Of a DNA stretch of 64,000 bases, positions 26,854-34,966 are shown piece after piece; within the stretch, counting starts at the first letter, position 1, and each line of letters begins with the position of its first letter. A model generated the notes under the pieces. The model worked only from the letters and a program-made list of their open reading frames with translations. It did no database searches and was not told the DNA's origin. This DNA comes from Streptomyces sp. A0642 (GTDB lineage: Bacteria > Actinomycetota > Actinomycetes > Streptomycetales > Streptomycetaceae). The position numbers were made by a program, and so were the translations under genes. The stretch lies in contig NZ_SSBL01000005.1 in NCBI RefSeq assembly GCF_004795105.1, positions 248,001-312,000 of the forward strand. Direction: 5' to 3'.

Positions 26854-27756
26854 TTACGCGTGGCGGGCCGGGCGATCGAAGCGCCAGCCCCGGAACCTGA
26901 GTTCCGGCACCACGCGGTCGACAGCTGCCACCGTCTGGCTGCGGTCCCCGCCGCCGTCGTGCAGCAGCACCACGGAACCGGGCGTGATCCCCTCTTCGAT
27001 GCGACGGATCAGTTCGTCGGTGCCCGGCGGCTCCCAGTCCCCGATCGCCAGCCGCCAGCCGAGCGGCCGCATGCCGAGGCCGTACGCCACCTCCGGACTC
27101 CTCCCCCACCTTCCGTACGGGGCACGGAAGTAGGGAATCCGCGTGCCGGGAGCGGCCCGGTGAATCTCGGCGTTGGTCATTTCCAGGTCGGCCCGGATCC
27201 GCTCCGGCGACCACGAGGACAGGTCGTCGTGACGCATGGTGTGGTTGCCCAACGTGTGGCCGCCCGCGACGATCGCGCGCACCAGTTCCGGGTGCTCTTT
27301 GACGTGTTCGCCCCACAGGCAGAACACCGCTTTGACGCGGTGCCTGCGCAGCACCTTCAGCAACTGCGGGGTATCGGCGGGGTTCGGGCCGTCGTCGAAG
27401 GTCAGGGCGAGTGTTCTGCCGCCGTGCCGGGTGGAATCGATGATGCCGGTGAGGTCGGCGATGCCGGCACCGGCCGGGTCGGCCTGTTCGGCCTGTTCGG
27501 CCTGATCCACCCGATCCATCCGATCCGCCCGATCCTCCCGATCCGCCTGGGTGAAGCCCGTGGCCGCCGGTGCGGTCAGGCACGGCCCTCCGGAGATCAG
27601 CAGGGGTTCCGCGCGGCGGGCCAGGACACGGCGGGGGCGGGCACGCCACGCGTCGGTGGAGGGGGACGTGGAGGCGTCGGAGGCGCTCCTGCTGTGGGTC
27701 AATACCGGTCCCATTTCCGCGTGGCGGCGACTCGGCACTCCGGCCCTCGGACCCAT
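26854..27756 (-). CDS. Polysaccharide deacetylase (NodB domain), copy 2
   Basis: About 300 residues. LALTFDDGPNPADT, NHTMRHDDL (HxxxH), FRAPYGRWG and VVLLHDGGGDRSQT are all present, so the enzyme should be active. The N-terminal 80 residues are poorly hydrophobic and include an Asp-Arg and Glu-Gln repeat (DREDRADRMDRVDQAEQAEQ) encoded by 9-base repeats. No clear signal peptide is seen and the start (27756 or 27714) is uncertain. Closest in function to the copy at 21652. Confidence 0.82.
   Translation of the reverse strand: MGPRAGVPSRRHAEMGPVLTHSRSASDASTSPSTDAWRARPRRVLARRAEPLLISGGPCLTAPAATGFTQADREDRADRMDRVDQAEQAEQADPAGAGIADLTGIIDSTRHGGRTLALTFDDGPNPADTPQLLKVLRRHRVKAVFCLWGEHVKEHPELVRAIVAGGHTLGNHTMRHDDLSSWSPERIRADLEMTNAEIHRAAPGTRIPYFRAPYGRWGRSPEVAYGLGMRPLGWRLAIGDWEPPGTDELIRRIEEGITPGSVVLLHDGGGDRSQTVAAVDRVVPELRFRGWRFDRPARHA
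27481..27547. repeat. 9-base tandem repeats in the N-terminal coding region of deacetylase 2
   Basis: GGCCTGTTC x2 plus GGCCTGATC, then four units of CNCCCGATC type. Each unit adds three codons, so length changes keep the frame. Confidence 0.85.
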
Positions 27757-28057
27757 GCGCCTCGTCCCGCGATCGAATGTTTCGGATGTGTTCGCGATCG
27801 AGCGGGGAGAACGTAGGGACATTTTCTGGCCAGGTCAAGAGGACCGCCGCACTCCTCACCCTCAGCGTTTCGGCAGGTCAAAAGCCATTTTCCTGCAACC
27901 ACCGCACCACATACCGGCCGAAGAGCGCTCGGAATTCGTCGCCGTGTCGGGCGCGGCCGCCACTTCTCCCGACGTACGTCTGATGACCTGCGGCAACGGA
28001 CCGTGAGAGCGTCACCTCACCACCCCCACGGGGCACGTACGGCACCGGAGGAGAGAC
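27757..28057. other. Intergenic region between divergent genes
   Basis: Contains the promoters of the deacetylase and of the esterase at 28058. No gene, strong palindrome or RNA was identified. Confidence 0.5.
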
Positions 28058-29026
28058 ATGCGCTCGCCGCACACTTTCGATCCCGAACTCGCCGCCGCAC
28101 TCGCGATGATGCCCGAGGTCGACATCACCGATCTGGCCGCCGCCCGGGCCGCCCAGGGCCGACAGGTGACCGCGGCCCTCGCCGCGTCCGACAGCGCCGG
28201 AGTCGACGTGTGCGATTTCCTCGCCCCCGGCCCGCCCGGCGCCCCGGACGTCACGCTGCGCGTCTACCGGCCGCAGTCCCGCGCACGGGGAGCGGGCCCG
28301 CTCCCCGTCGTCTACGGCATCCACGGCGGAGGCTTCGTCCTGGGGTCGCCGGACGTCGACCACGACTGGAACCTGCTGCTCTGCCGGGAGTTGGAGGTGC
28401 TCGTGGCCTCGGTCGACTACCGGCTCGCGCCCGAGCACCCCTTCCCCGCCGCCCTGGAGGACTGTTACGCGGGACTGCGCGCGCTCACCGACTACGCCGG
28501 CGCCCTGGGCGTCCGGCCCGACCGCATCGCCCTGTGGGGTGACAGCGCCGGCGCCGGTCTCGCCGCCGCGCTGACGCTGCTCTGCCGGGATCGCGGCGGC
28601 CCCGCGGTCTGCTTCCAGCACCTGTGCAGCCCGGCGCTCGACGACCGGCTGGAGACGCCGAGCGCCCGGCTGTTCACCGACACGCCGGTGTGGAACCGGG
28701 ACAACGCGCGCCGCAGCTGGGACGCCTATCTCGGCGCGGAGGTACGGGCCACCGCCGCGGTTTCCGCGTACGCCGCCCCCGCCCGCGCGACGGCCGAGGC
28801 CCTGGCCGGGCTTCCGCCCACGTACATCTCGGTCATGGAGTTCGACCCGCTGCGGGACGAGGGCGTCGACTACGCGCACGCCCTGACCAGCGCCTCCGTA
28901 CCCACCCGGATCCGGATGCTCCCGGGGACCTTCCACGGAGCGTGGGCCGTGGAGCACGCCACCGTCATACGGGGCGCCACCGAGGAGGCGATCCATGTGC
29001 TCGGTACGGCCCTCGGGCGGCGGTGA
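28058..29026 (+). CDS. Alpha/beta hydrolase of the hormone-sensitive lipase family
   Basis: 322 residues, cytosolic. The HSL motif HGGGF (GIHGGGFVLGS) forms the oxyanion hole, the nucleophile is in GDSAGAG (ALWGDSAGAGLAA), the acid in MEFDPLRDEG and the His in TFHGAW. The substrate is unknown; relatives act on short acyl esters. A strong ribosome site (GGAGGAGAG) precedes the ATG. It converges with a PucR-type regulator gene. Confidence 0.9.
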   Translation: MRSPHTFDPELAAALAMMPEVDITDLAAARAAQGRQVTAALAASDSAGVDVCDFLAPGPPGAPDVTLRVYRPQSRARGAGPLPVVYGIHGGGFVLGSPDVDHDWNLLLCRELEVLVASVDYRLAPEHPFPAALEDCYAGLRALTDYAGALGVRPDRIALWGDSAGAGLAAALTLLCRDRGGPAVCFQHLCSPALDDRLETPSARLFTDTPVWNRDNARRSWDAYLGAEVRATAAVSAYAAPARATAEALAGLPPTYISVMEFDPLRDEGVDYAHALTSASVPTRIRMLPGTFHGAWAVEHATVIRGATEEAIHVLGTALGRR

Positions 29027-29047
29027 CGTGAGCGCGAGGGGCCTCCG

Positions 29048-30244
29048 TCAGCCCCCGGCATCCTCCGGGTCGCCCTCGTTACCGGCCAGGCGCACCGCGT
29101 ACAAGGCCAGTTGGGCCCGGAGACGGTCCTGCGGATCACGCAGGCTCCAGCCGGACTCCTTCTCCACGCGTGCCAGCCGCGCCGCCACCGAACTGTGGTG
29201 CAGGTGCAACTCGGCCGCTGCCTGCCGCAGAGTGCCCGTCCGGCAGAACGCGGCCAAGGCCGCCAGGAGGCCGTCGCCCTGTCCGGCGCGCTCGCCGCTG
29301 GCCAGCTTCGCCAGCCGCTTCACGTCGTCCTGGGCCCGCAAGCGGTCGGCCGGGATGTCCGCCAGGAGGGCGACCGGCCCGAGCTCGCCGTGGTCGGCCA
29401 CCGCGTCCTGCGGGGTGTCCGCCACCGCGAACCGCAGGGCGGCCCGTGCCTGCGCCCAGGACGTCCGCGCATCCAGAGGCTCCGTACGGCCGCCGACACC
29501 CACCCGGATGCCGTGCGCGGGCCGGCCGGACACGCCCCTTTCCCGGTCACGCGCCCTCAACGCCTCCCGCAGCTCCGCAGCCGCACCGTTCCCGCCCTCT
29601 CCGCCGCCCTCGCCCCTCGCCTCGCCCGTACGCTGCACCAGCGCCGCGCCCAGTGCGCCGACCCGCGCCACCCTGACCGTGCCCCACAGGGTTCCGCGCC
29701 CCAGCAGCGCCACCGCCTCCAACCCCGCGTCCGCTCCGGGCCGGCCGGCCACCGCGACCACCCGCAGCTCCTCCTCCGGCGCCAGGCCCAGCAACCGCAA
29801 CGCGCGGACCCGGTCCGAGGCGTCCTCCCGGCCGGACAGCACCAGTTCGACCAGGGCAGGATCGGCCGCGCGGAGCGCCTGCGGCTGCCGGGACCGGCCG
29901 GCCAGCACCCTCGCGGTGATGGCCATCCACTCCAGGACGAGCTCGTCGAACGGGCCCTGCTCTCCGCCCCGTTCCAGCCACACCGCACCTGACGGCTCCA
30001 GAGCCACCCGCCCCGAGACACGCCCCGGCGTCCCGGCCAGGGCCGTCCCGTCGGGCCCGAAACGTGCCGATCGGCCGTCGGGGAGTTCGAGCCCCGCCGC
30101 GCACCCGGCAAGACCTGCGGTGCTGCGCGTCAGGGCCACCGGGTCAGGACCGCTGCCGAGGAGCGCCTCGAAGTGGGCGATCACGCGCACGGCGGTGGCG
30201 GCGTCCGCATCCAGCGCCGACAGCCGCAGCAGCAATCCCTTCAC
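29048..30244 (-). CDS. PucR/CdaR-type helix-turn-helix regulator
   Basis: 398 residues. A GAF-like N-terminal half of about 250 residues is followed by a C-terminal HTH_30 domain (FCRTGTLRQAAAELHLHHSS, VAARLARVEKESGWSL). The HTH is placed as in PucR/CdaR regulators. GTG at 30244 (VKGLLLRLSALDADAAT) leaves only 27 bases to the divergent esterase start, so the promoters must overlap or the true start lies further in. It probably controls the neighbouring esterase gene. Confidence 0.82.
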   Translation of the reverse strand: MKGLLLRLSALDADAATAVRVIAHFEALLGSGPDPVALTRSTAGLAGCAAGLELPDGRSARFGPDGTALAGTPGRVSGRVALEPSGAVWLERGGEQGPFDELVLEWMAITARVLAGRSRQPQALRAADPALVELVLSGREDASDRVRALRLLGLAPEEELRVVAVAGRPGADAGLEAVALLGRGTLWGTVRVARVGALGAALVQRTGEARGEGGGEGGNGAAAELREALRARDRERGVSGRPAHGIRVGVGGRTEPLDARTSWAQARAALRFAVADTPQDAVADHGELGPVALLADIPADRLRAQDDVKRLAKLASGERAGQGDGLLAALAAFCRTGTLRQAAAELHLHHSSVAARLARVEKESGWSLRDPQDRLRAQLALYAVRLAGNEGDPEDAGG

Positions 30245-30271
30245 AGCGGGCAGTCTAGGAAGGACAGGGAC

Positions 30272-31669
30272 ATGACCAATAGATCCATGACCGGCCGATC
30301 GGGGACCGAACGGCCCACGCACGCACCCGCCACGGCGACACCGGCCGTATCGACGCCACGGGTACGCCCGTCGGCGAGGCCGCGACGGTCGCCGAGAACC
30401 CTGCTCACCGCGCTTCTCGGAGGCATCCTCCCCCTCGTGTCGGCGCTCCTCCTCGCCCTCGCCCCTCCCGCCTCCGCCGCCACGCTGACGGAGGTGACGA
30501 ACTTCGGCAGCAACCCGAGCAGCCTGCGCATGCACCTCTACGTGCCGAACAGCGTCGGAGCGCGGCCGGCGGTTCTGGTGGCGGTCCACTACTGCACGGG
30601 ATCGGGCCCGGCCTTCTACTCCGGTACGGAGTTCGCCTCGCTCGCCGACCGGTACGGGTTCATCGTCGTCTACCCGTCGGCCACCCGGAGCGGCAACTGC
30701 TTCGACGTCTCCTCGCCGCAGGCGCTCAAGCGGGACGGCGGCAGCGACCCGGTCGGGATCAGGTCCATGGTGAGTTACGTCCAGCAGCGCTACGGCTCCG
30801 ACCCCGGCCGGGTCTTCGTCACCGGAGCCTCATCGGGCGCGATGATGACCAACGTCCTGCTGGGCGACTACCCGGACGTGTTCAAGGCGGGCGCCGCCTT
30901 CATGGGCGTACCGCACTCGTGCTTCGCCACCACCGACGGTTCGGGGTGGAACAGCGCCTGCGCGAACGGGACCGTGGACCGGACTCCGCAGCAGTGGGGC
31001 GACCTCGTCCGTGCCGCGTACCCCGGTTACACCGGTGCCCGGCCCCGGATGCAGGTCTGGCACGGCACGGAGGACGCCACGCTGCGGTACCCGAACTTCA
31101 CTGAAGAGATCGACCAGTGGACGAACGTCCTGGGCGTGAGCCGGACCCCCGCCTCCACCGACAGTCCCCAGTCCGGCTGGACCCGGACGCGCTACGGCAG
31201 CAGCGGCGACCAGGCACCGGTGGAGGCGGTCAGCATGCAGGGCGCCGGTCACACGCTGCCCGCCGCCGGCATGGCGGCCCGGGCGATCACCTTCTTCGGC
31301 CTGGACTCCACCACACCCACGGACCCGGGCCCCGGACCCGACCCCACACCGGGAAGCTGCCGGGTGGGCTACACCACCAGCGCCTGGAACACCGGGCTGA
31401 CCGCGACGATCAACCTCACCAACACCGGCAGCACGCCCCTCGCCAACTGGTCGCTCGCCTTCACCCTGCCTGCGGGCCAGACCATCACCTCGGGCTGGGG
31501 CGCCAACTACAGCCCGGCCAGCGGTGCGGTGACCGCCACCGGCCTCCCGTACAACTCGACGGTCGCACCGGGCGCCACCGTCCAGATCGGCTTCCAGGCC
31601 ACCCATGCGGGCAACACCGGGAAGCCCTCCTCGTTCACCGTCGGCGGGGCGGCCTGCACCACGGGCTGA
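30272..31669 (+). CDS. Secreted PHB-depolymerase-like / carbohydrate esterase (CE1) with a C-terminal CBM2
   Basis: 465 residues. After a long signal peptide (LLTALLGGILPLVSALLLALAPPASA) comes the esterase domain: nucleophile in VTGASSGAMMTN, acid in HGTEDATLRYP and His in GAGHTLPA. A Pro/Gly linker (TDPGPGPDPTPG) leads to a cellulose-binding CBM2 (CRVGYTTSAWNTGLTATINL, WSLAFTLPAGQ). This is the layout of acetyl xylan and feruloyl esterases of plant wall decay. AGGAAGGACAGG precedes the ATG. Confidence 0.92.
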   Translation: MTNRSMTGRSGTERPTHAPATATPAVSTPRVRPSARPRRSPRTLLTALLGGILPLVSALLLALAPPASAATLTEVTNFGSNPSSLRMHLYVPNSVGARPAVLVAVHYCTGSGPAFYSGTEFASLADRYGFIVVYPSATRSGNCFDVSSPQALKRDGGSDPVGIRSMVSYVQQRYGSDPGRVFVTGASSGAMMTNVLLGDYPDVFKAGAAFMGVPHSCFATTDGSGWNSACANGTVDRTPQQWGDLVRAAYPGYTGARPRMQVWHGTEDATLRYPNFTEEIDQWTNVLGVSRTPASTDSPQSGWTRTRYGSSGDQAPVEAVSMQGAGHTLPAAGMAARAITFFGLDSTTPTDPGPGPDPTPGSCRVGYTTSAWNTGLTATINLTNTGSTPLANWSLAFTLPAGQTITSGWGANYSPASGAVTATGLPYNSTVAPGATVQIGFQATHAGNTGKPSSFTVGGAACTTG

Positions 31670-31726
31670 CCGGGCGAACGTGTCCCTGGGGCCGCCTGTT
31701 CCAGCGTCGGCGTCCGGGCAGGAAGC

Positions 31727-32461
31727 TCAACTCCTGCCCAGGGCACCGTCGAGGAGAGGCAGCAGGCGGTCCCAGTGGCGCTGCAGGGCGGCGGCGTCGA
31801 AGGCGTCGGTGTCGGACATGGTGAAGCCGTGGAGGGTGCCGGGGTAGATCTCGGAGGTGTAGTCGACCCCTGCGGCGTCCAGGGACTGGTTGAGCTCGGC
31901 GAGGTCCTCGGGCGTCAGGTCGCCTTCGGCGTGACCGAGGTGGGCCCGGGCCGTCAGCTTCGCGAGGCTCTCGGCCCCGACGGCGCCCACGGGACCGTGG
32001 AACGAGGCGACCGCGGCCACCTGGCCGGGGTGCGCCACGGCGGTGCGCATCGCGACCAGCCCGCCGATGCAGTACCCGGTCACCGCGACCGGTCCTGCCC
32101 CGACCTGGGGCTGAGCGGTGAGGAACCTGAGGTAGTCATCGGCGTCGCTCAGGCTGCGCTCCTCGGTGTGCGCCTGGATCAAGGGCATCAGCTGGGCGAA
32201 GACCGCGGGCCGGGCCTCCTCTCCGATGTGCTCGGGAAGCTCGATCACCGGCGTCGGGCCGTGCCGGTAGAAGATGTTGGGGACGAGTACGTAGTACCCG
32301 TGACCGGCCAGTTCGCAAGCCATGTCCCGTAGGACGGGCCGGATGCCGAAGCCGTCCGGGTACATCAGCACCCCAGGGTGCTTCTCACCGCCCTCGGGAA
32401 AAGCGGCGAACGCGTCGGCCTGACCGTCCGCGGTGGAAATGTGCAACGTCTTGCTGAGCAT
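31727..32461 (-). CDS. Dienelactone hydrolase family protein
   Basis: 244 residues, cytosolic. Nucleophilic Cys131 in VTGYCIGG, acid in the HLGHAEGD region, and His in GTLHGFT form the DLH triad. The lid segment NIFYRHGPTPVI is present. GGAGAACCC precedes the ATG at 32461. The same frame runs on upstream through an octapeptide-coding repeat, but the ribosome site marks this start. The substrate is unknown; the family opens lactones in aromatic degradation. Confidence 0.9.
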   Translation of the reverse strand: MLSKTLHISTADGQADAFAAFPEGGEKHPGVLMYPDGFGIRPVLRDMACELAGHGYYVLVPNIFYRHGPTPVIELPEHIGEEARPAVFAQLMPLIQAHTEERSLSDADDYLRFLTAQPQVGAGPVAVTGYCIGGLVAMRTAVAHPGQVAAVASFHGPVGAVGAESLAKLTARAHLGHAEGDLTPEDLAELNQSLDAAGVDYTSEIYPGTLHGFTMSDTDAFDAAALQRHWDRLLPLLDGALGRS

Positions 32462-32533
32462 GGGTTCTCCTGTTGTCGGTGACGTCCTGAAGCTGGTCGA
32501 CACGACGGAAGGCGGAGCCCTCGCGGACGGTTC

Positions 32534-32725
32534 GGGCCCTCGGCGAGACAACCGACCGGGCCCTCCGCGAGACAACACACAGGGCCCTCGCTGCGCCAGC
32601 GGTCCTGCTCCTCGCTGCACCAGCGGTCCGGCCCCATGGCGGGGCAACGGGCCACTCACCCGGTCGGACAGCGCTCCGGGCCCATGGTCCGGCGGCACGC
32701 CCGGCCCTCGGTCAGAGGACGGGCC
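32534..32725. repeat. 24-bp tandem array, eight degenerate units
   Basis: Units begin at 32534, 32558, 32582, 32606, 32630, 32654, 32678 and 32702 with no spacers. The clearest are GGGCCCTCGGCGAGACAACC and GGGCCCTCGCTGCGCCAGCG (first 20 bases of units 1 and 3). In both strands one phase reads as a Gly-Pro octapeptide repeat. It lies upstream of the dienelactone hydrolase gene. Confidence 0.88.
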
Positions 32726-32928
32726 GGAACCGGCCCGTGCGGCCCTCAAGGGCCCGCCGGGTCACCGATCCGTGTATGGCGCGATGCCGTCCCGGTAGTC
32801 ATCGCCTCACAACCTAGCGGCGCCGGCACTGCACGGTCCACTGCACTCTTCAGCGTGCCCCGCCCGGCTCATCAGCGGTCTGCAGTGAGGCTGTTCAGGG
32901 TGCCGCGGCTGGGCCGTTCAACCCGGTG

Positions 32929-33068
32929 CAGTCGACCGATCAGCGCGATGCAGTCGACCGATCAGCGCGATGCAGTCGCTGCTGGTGAGCACGGTGCGGT
33001 CGCGCTTGGCCGGCGCGGGGCGGCCGCACTGGTCAGCGCGGAGCGGTCGCGCTTGGCCAGCGCGGGGC
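32929..33068. repeat. Two further duplications (22-bp and 46-bp period)
   Basis: TGCAGTCGACCGATCAGCGC (plus GA) occurs at 32929 and 32951. GCGGTCGCGCTTGGCC, followed by a GCGCGGGGC tail, occurs at 32997 and 33043. Confidence 0.85.
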
Positions 33069-33118
33069 TGGCGCGAGAACGTCGCCGGGATGGCGCACCT
33101 GCGACTCCCTCATCGGCC

Positions 33119-33772
33119 CTAGGGCCCCTTCAGCAGGCCCGCGTTCATCGCCACCACCACCGCCCGCGTGCGGTCGTTCACATCGAGCTTGGCGAAGATC
33201 CGCAGCAGGTGGGTTTTGACCGTGGCCTCGCCGATGAACAGACGGCGACCGATCTCGACGTTCGACAGTCCATCCGCGACCGCCTGCAAAACCTCCGATT
33301 CTCGCGCGGTCAGGGTGACGGCTACGGGCCGGCGCATCCTGGCCACCAGGCGTTGCGCCACCCGCGGCGCCAGGACCGTCTCGCCCCGTGACGCCGAGTG
33401 GATCGCCTCCACCAGCTGCTCACGGGTGGCGTCCTTGAGGAGGTAGCCGGTGGCACCCGCCTCGACGCCCCGCTCGATGTCCGCGTCGGTGTCGTACGTG
33501 GTCAGGATCAGCACCCGGGTAGCGGCCTCACCCGCGACGATCTCCTGGGTGGCGCCCACCCCGTCCAGTACCGGCATCCGCAGATCCAGCAGCGCCACGT
33601 CCGGGCGGACCCGTTCGACTAGGCGGACCGCTTCGCGGCCGTTACCCGCCTCACCCACGATCTCGACGGTGGGCTCCGAGGACAGCAGGGCGACGAGGCC
33701 TGCGCGCATCACCGTGTGGTCGTCGGCCAGGATGATCCGAAGGGGTGGGGTGGTCGTATCTGCTGCCGTCAT
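33119..33772 (-). CDS. NarL/LuxR-type response regulator
   Basis: 217 residues. The receiver domain has acidic pocket ADDH, phospho-acceptor Asp63 in LLDLRMPVLDG, Thr in LILTTY and Lys in YLLKDA. The LuxR helix-turn-helix is LTARESEVLQAVADGLSNVE with GEATVKTHLLRIFAKLDV. It starts one base after the sensor kinase stop and forms an operon with it and the MMPL transporter gene; it likely regulates that transporter. Confidence 0.95.
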   Translation of the reverse strand: MTAADTTTPPLRIILADDHTVMRAGLVALLSSEPTVEIVGEAGNGREAVRLVERVRPDVALLDLRMPVLDGVGATQEIVAGEAATRVLILTTYDTDADIERGVEAGATGYLLKDATREQLVEAIHSASRGETVLAPRVAQRLVARMRRPVAVTLTARESEVLQAVADGLSNVEIGRRLFIGEATVKTHLLRIFAKLDVNDRTRAVVVAMNAGLLKGP

Positions 33773-33773
33773 G

Positions 33774-34961
33774 TCACTCCTGGCCGTCGAGATCGAGCGG
33801 GATGGTGGCGAGGATCCGGGTGCCGTCGCCGAGCGAGCTGGTGACGGAGAGGCCGCCTCCGAACTCGGCGAGCCGTTTGCGCATGCCGTCCAGACCGAAG
33901 CCGTGGGAGTCCTCGACGACGAACCCGCAGCCGTCGTCGGTGATCTCCAGCTCCACGGCGTCGGGCCCCTGCGCCAGGACCACGCCGACTGTCGTCGCCG
34001 CCGCATGCTTACGGACGTTGGCCAGGGACTCCTGCGTGCAGCGCAGCAGGGCTATCCGGGTCGGCTGGTCGCACGCGATGTCGGCGAGGTCCGCCGTGAC
34101 GTCGAGGCCGGTGTCCTCGACGAAGCGGTCCAGTGTGCGGCGGAGCGTCTCGGCGACCGAGCCGGGGGCCACGCCGCTGCTAGGAGCGGCACCGACCAAG
34201 ACCCTGGCTTCGGCCAGGTTCTCCCGGGCCGTCTGCTCGATGGACTGGAGCTGCTGCGCGCTGCGGTGCACGTCCACGGTCAGCTGTGACCTGGCGGCCT
34301 CGGCGAGCACGATGATGGAGGCGAAGCCCTGGGCGAGGGTGTCGTGGATCTCCCGGGCGAGGCGTTCGCGCTCCTCCGCCGCGCCCTGGCGCTGGTACAC
34401 CTCGGCCAGTTCGAGCTGGGTGTTCTGCAACTCCCTTCTCAACACGGCTCGTTCGTCGCGCTGGGCCAGTGCCCTGGGCGTCAGGAGGGCCAACACTACG
34501 GCGACCGCCCAGACGCCGAGGGAGGAGATCGTGTTCTGGAAGAACACCTCCGCCTCGCCGCCCTCCCTGAGGCTGCCACCGACCGTGATCACCAGGGCGC
34601 CGAGGCCGGGGAAGAGAATCGCGCCCCGGGGGCTGTCCGCGAAGACGATGAACTGGCCGAGTGTGACGGCGTAGAACACCCCGAAGCCGTCTCCGAGGTA
34701 TGACAGGAGCCCCACCACGACGACGAGCACCCACAGATAGCCGTACGGGCTCAGCGCCCGGCGGGCGGGGCGTCTGCGCACCAGCACGTAGCAAGCGGCG
34801 AGCACGGACGTCAGCGCGAGGATGGCGAGTTTCCGCTCCGTGGGCGTTTCACCCGCCATCGTGACCAGGGTGACCAGAGCGATCAGGCCCCAGGAAAGGT
34901 CTGCCCAGCCATGGAGCACCCAGATCCAGAACGGATCGCCGCGCTGAGGCCGTTGAAGCAT
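33774..34961 (-). CDS. Sensor histidine kinase (NarL partner type)
   Basis: 395 residues. Five or six membrane helices in the first 165 residues are followed by a coiled segment, the HisKA_3 box EERERLAREIHDTLAQGF with the phospho-His, and a HATPase domain (N box ESLANVRKHA, G1 DDGCGF, GFGLDGMRKRL). ATG at 34961 starts five bases after the MMPL stop, so the three genes form one unit. The signal is sensed in or near the membrane; the identity is unknown. Confidence 0.94.
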   Translation of the reverse strand: MLQRPQRGDPFWIWVLHGWADLSWGLIALVTLVTMAGETPTERKLAILALTSVLAACYVLVRRRPARRALSPYGYLWVLVVVVGLLSYLGDGFGVFYAVTLGQFIVFADSPRGAILFPGLGALVITVGGSLREGGEAEVFFQNTISSLGVWAVAVVLALLTPRALAQRDERAVLRRELQNTQLELAEVYQRQGAAEERERLAREIHDTLAQGFASIIVLAEAARSQLTVDVHRSAQQLQSIEQTARENLAEARVLVGAAPSSGVAPGSVAETLRRTLDRFVEDTGLDVTADLADIACDQPTRIALLRCTQESLANVRKHAAATTVGVVLAQGPDAVELEITDDGCGFVVEDSHGFGLDGMRKRLAEFGGGLSVTSSLGDGTRILATIPLDLDGQE

Positions 34962-34966
34962 GGCCG

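Larger units (their letters stand above)
32462..33118. other. 657-bp gene-free region made largely of tandem repeats
   Basis: Holds a 24-bp array of eight units, a 22-bp duplication and a 46-bp period duplication (see the repeat entries). No gene with a ribosome site was found. The bases just before 32820 (GGTAGTCATCGCC) may contain a promoter. Confidence 0.6.

Noticed and set aside
25361-27859. A single 832-codon frame covering both the GDSL hydrolase and the deacetylase region.
   Set aside because: The GDSL gene has its own ribosome site and signal peptide at 26743. Upstream the frame is a shadow of the deacetylase.
30173-30271. An N-terminal extension of the CE1/CBM2 esterase.
   Set aside because: It would run into the PucR gene, and AGGAAGGACAGG marks the ATG at 30272, which is followed by a normal signal peptide.
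32534-32725. CRISPR-like array.
   Set aside because: The units are contiguous and degenerate with no unique spacers and no cas genes nearby.
32462-32749. An octapeptide-repeat N-terminal extension of the dienelactone hydrolase.
   Set aside because: A good ribosome site precedes the ATG at 32461 and the hydrolase domain starts there. Kept only as an open question in the repeat finding.
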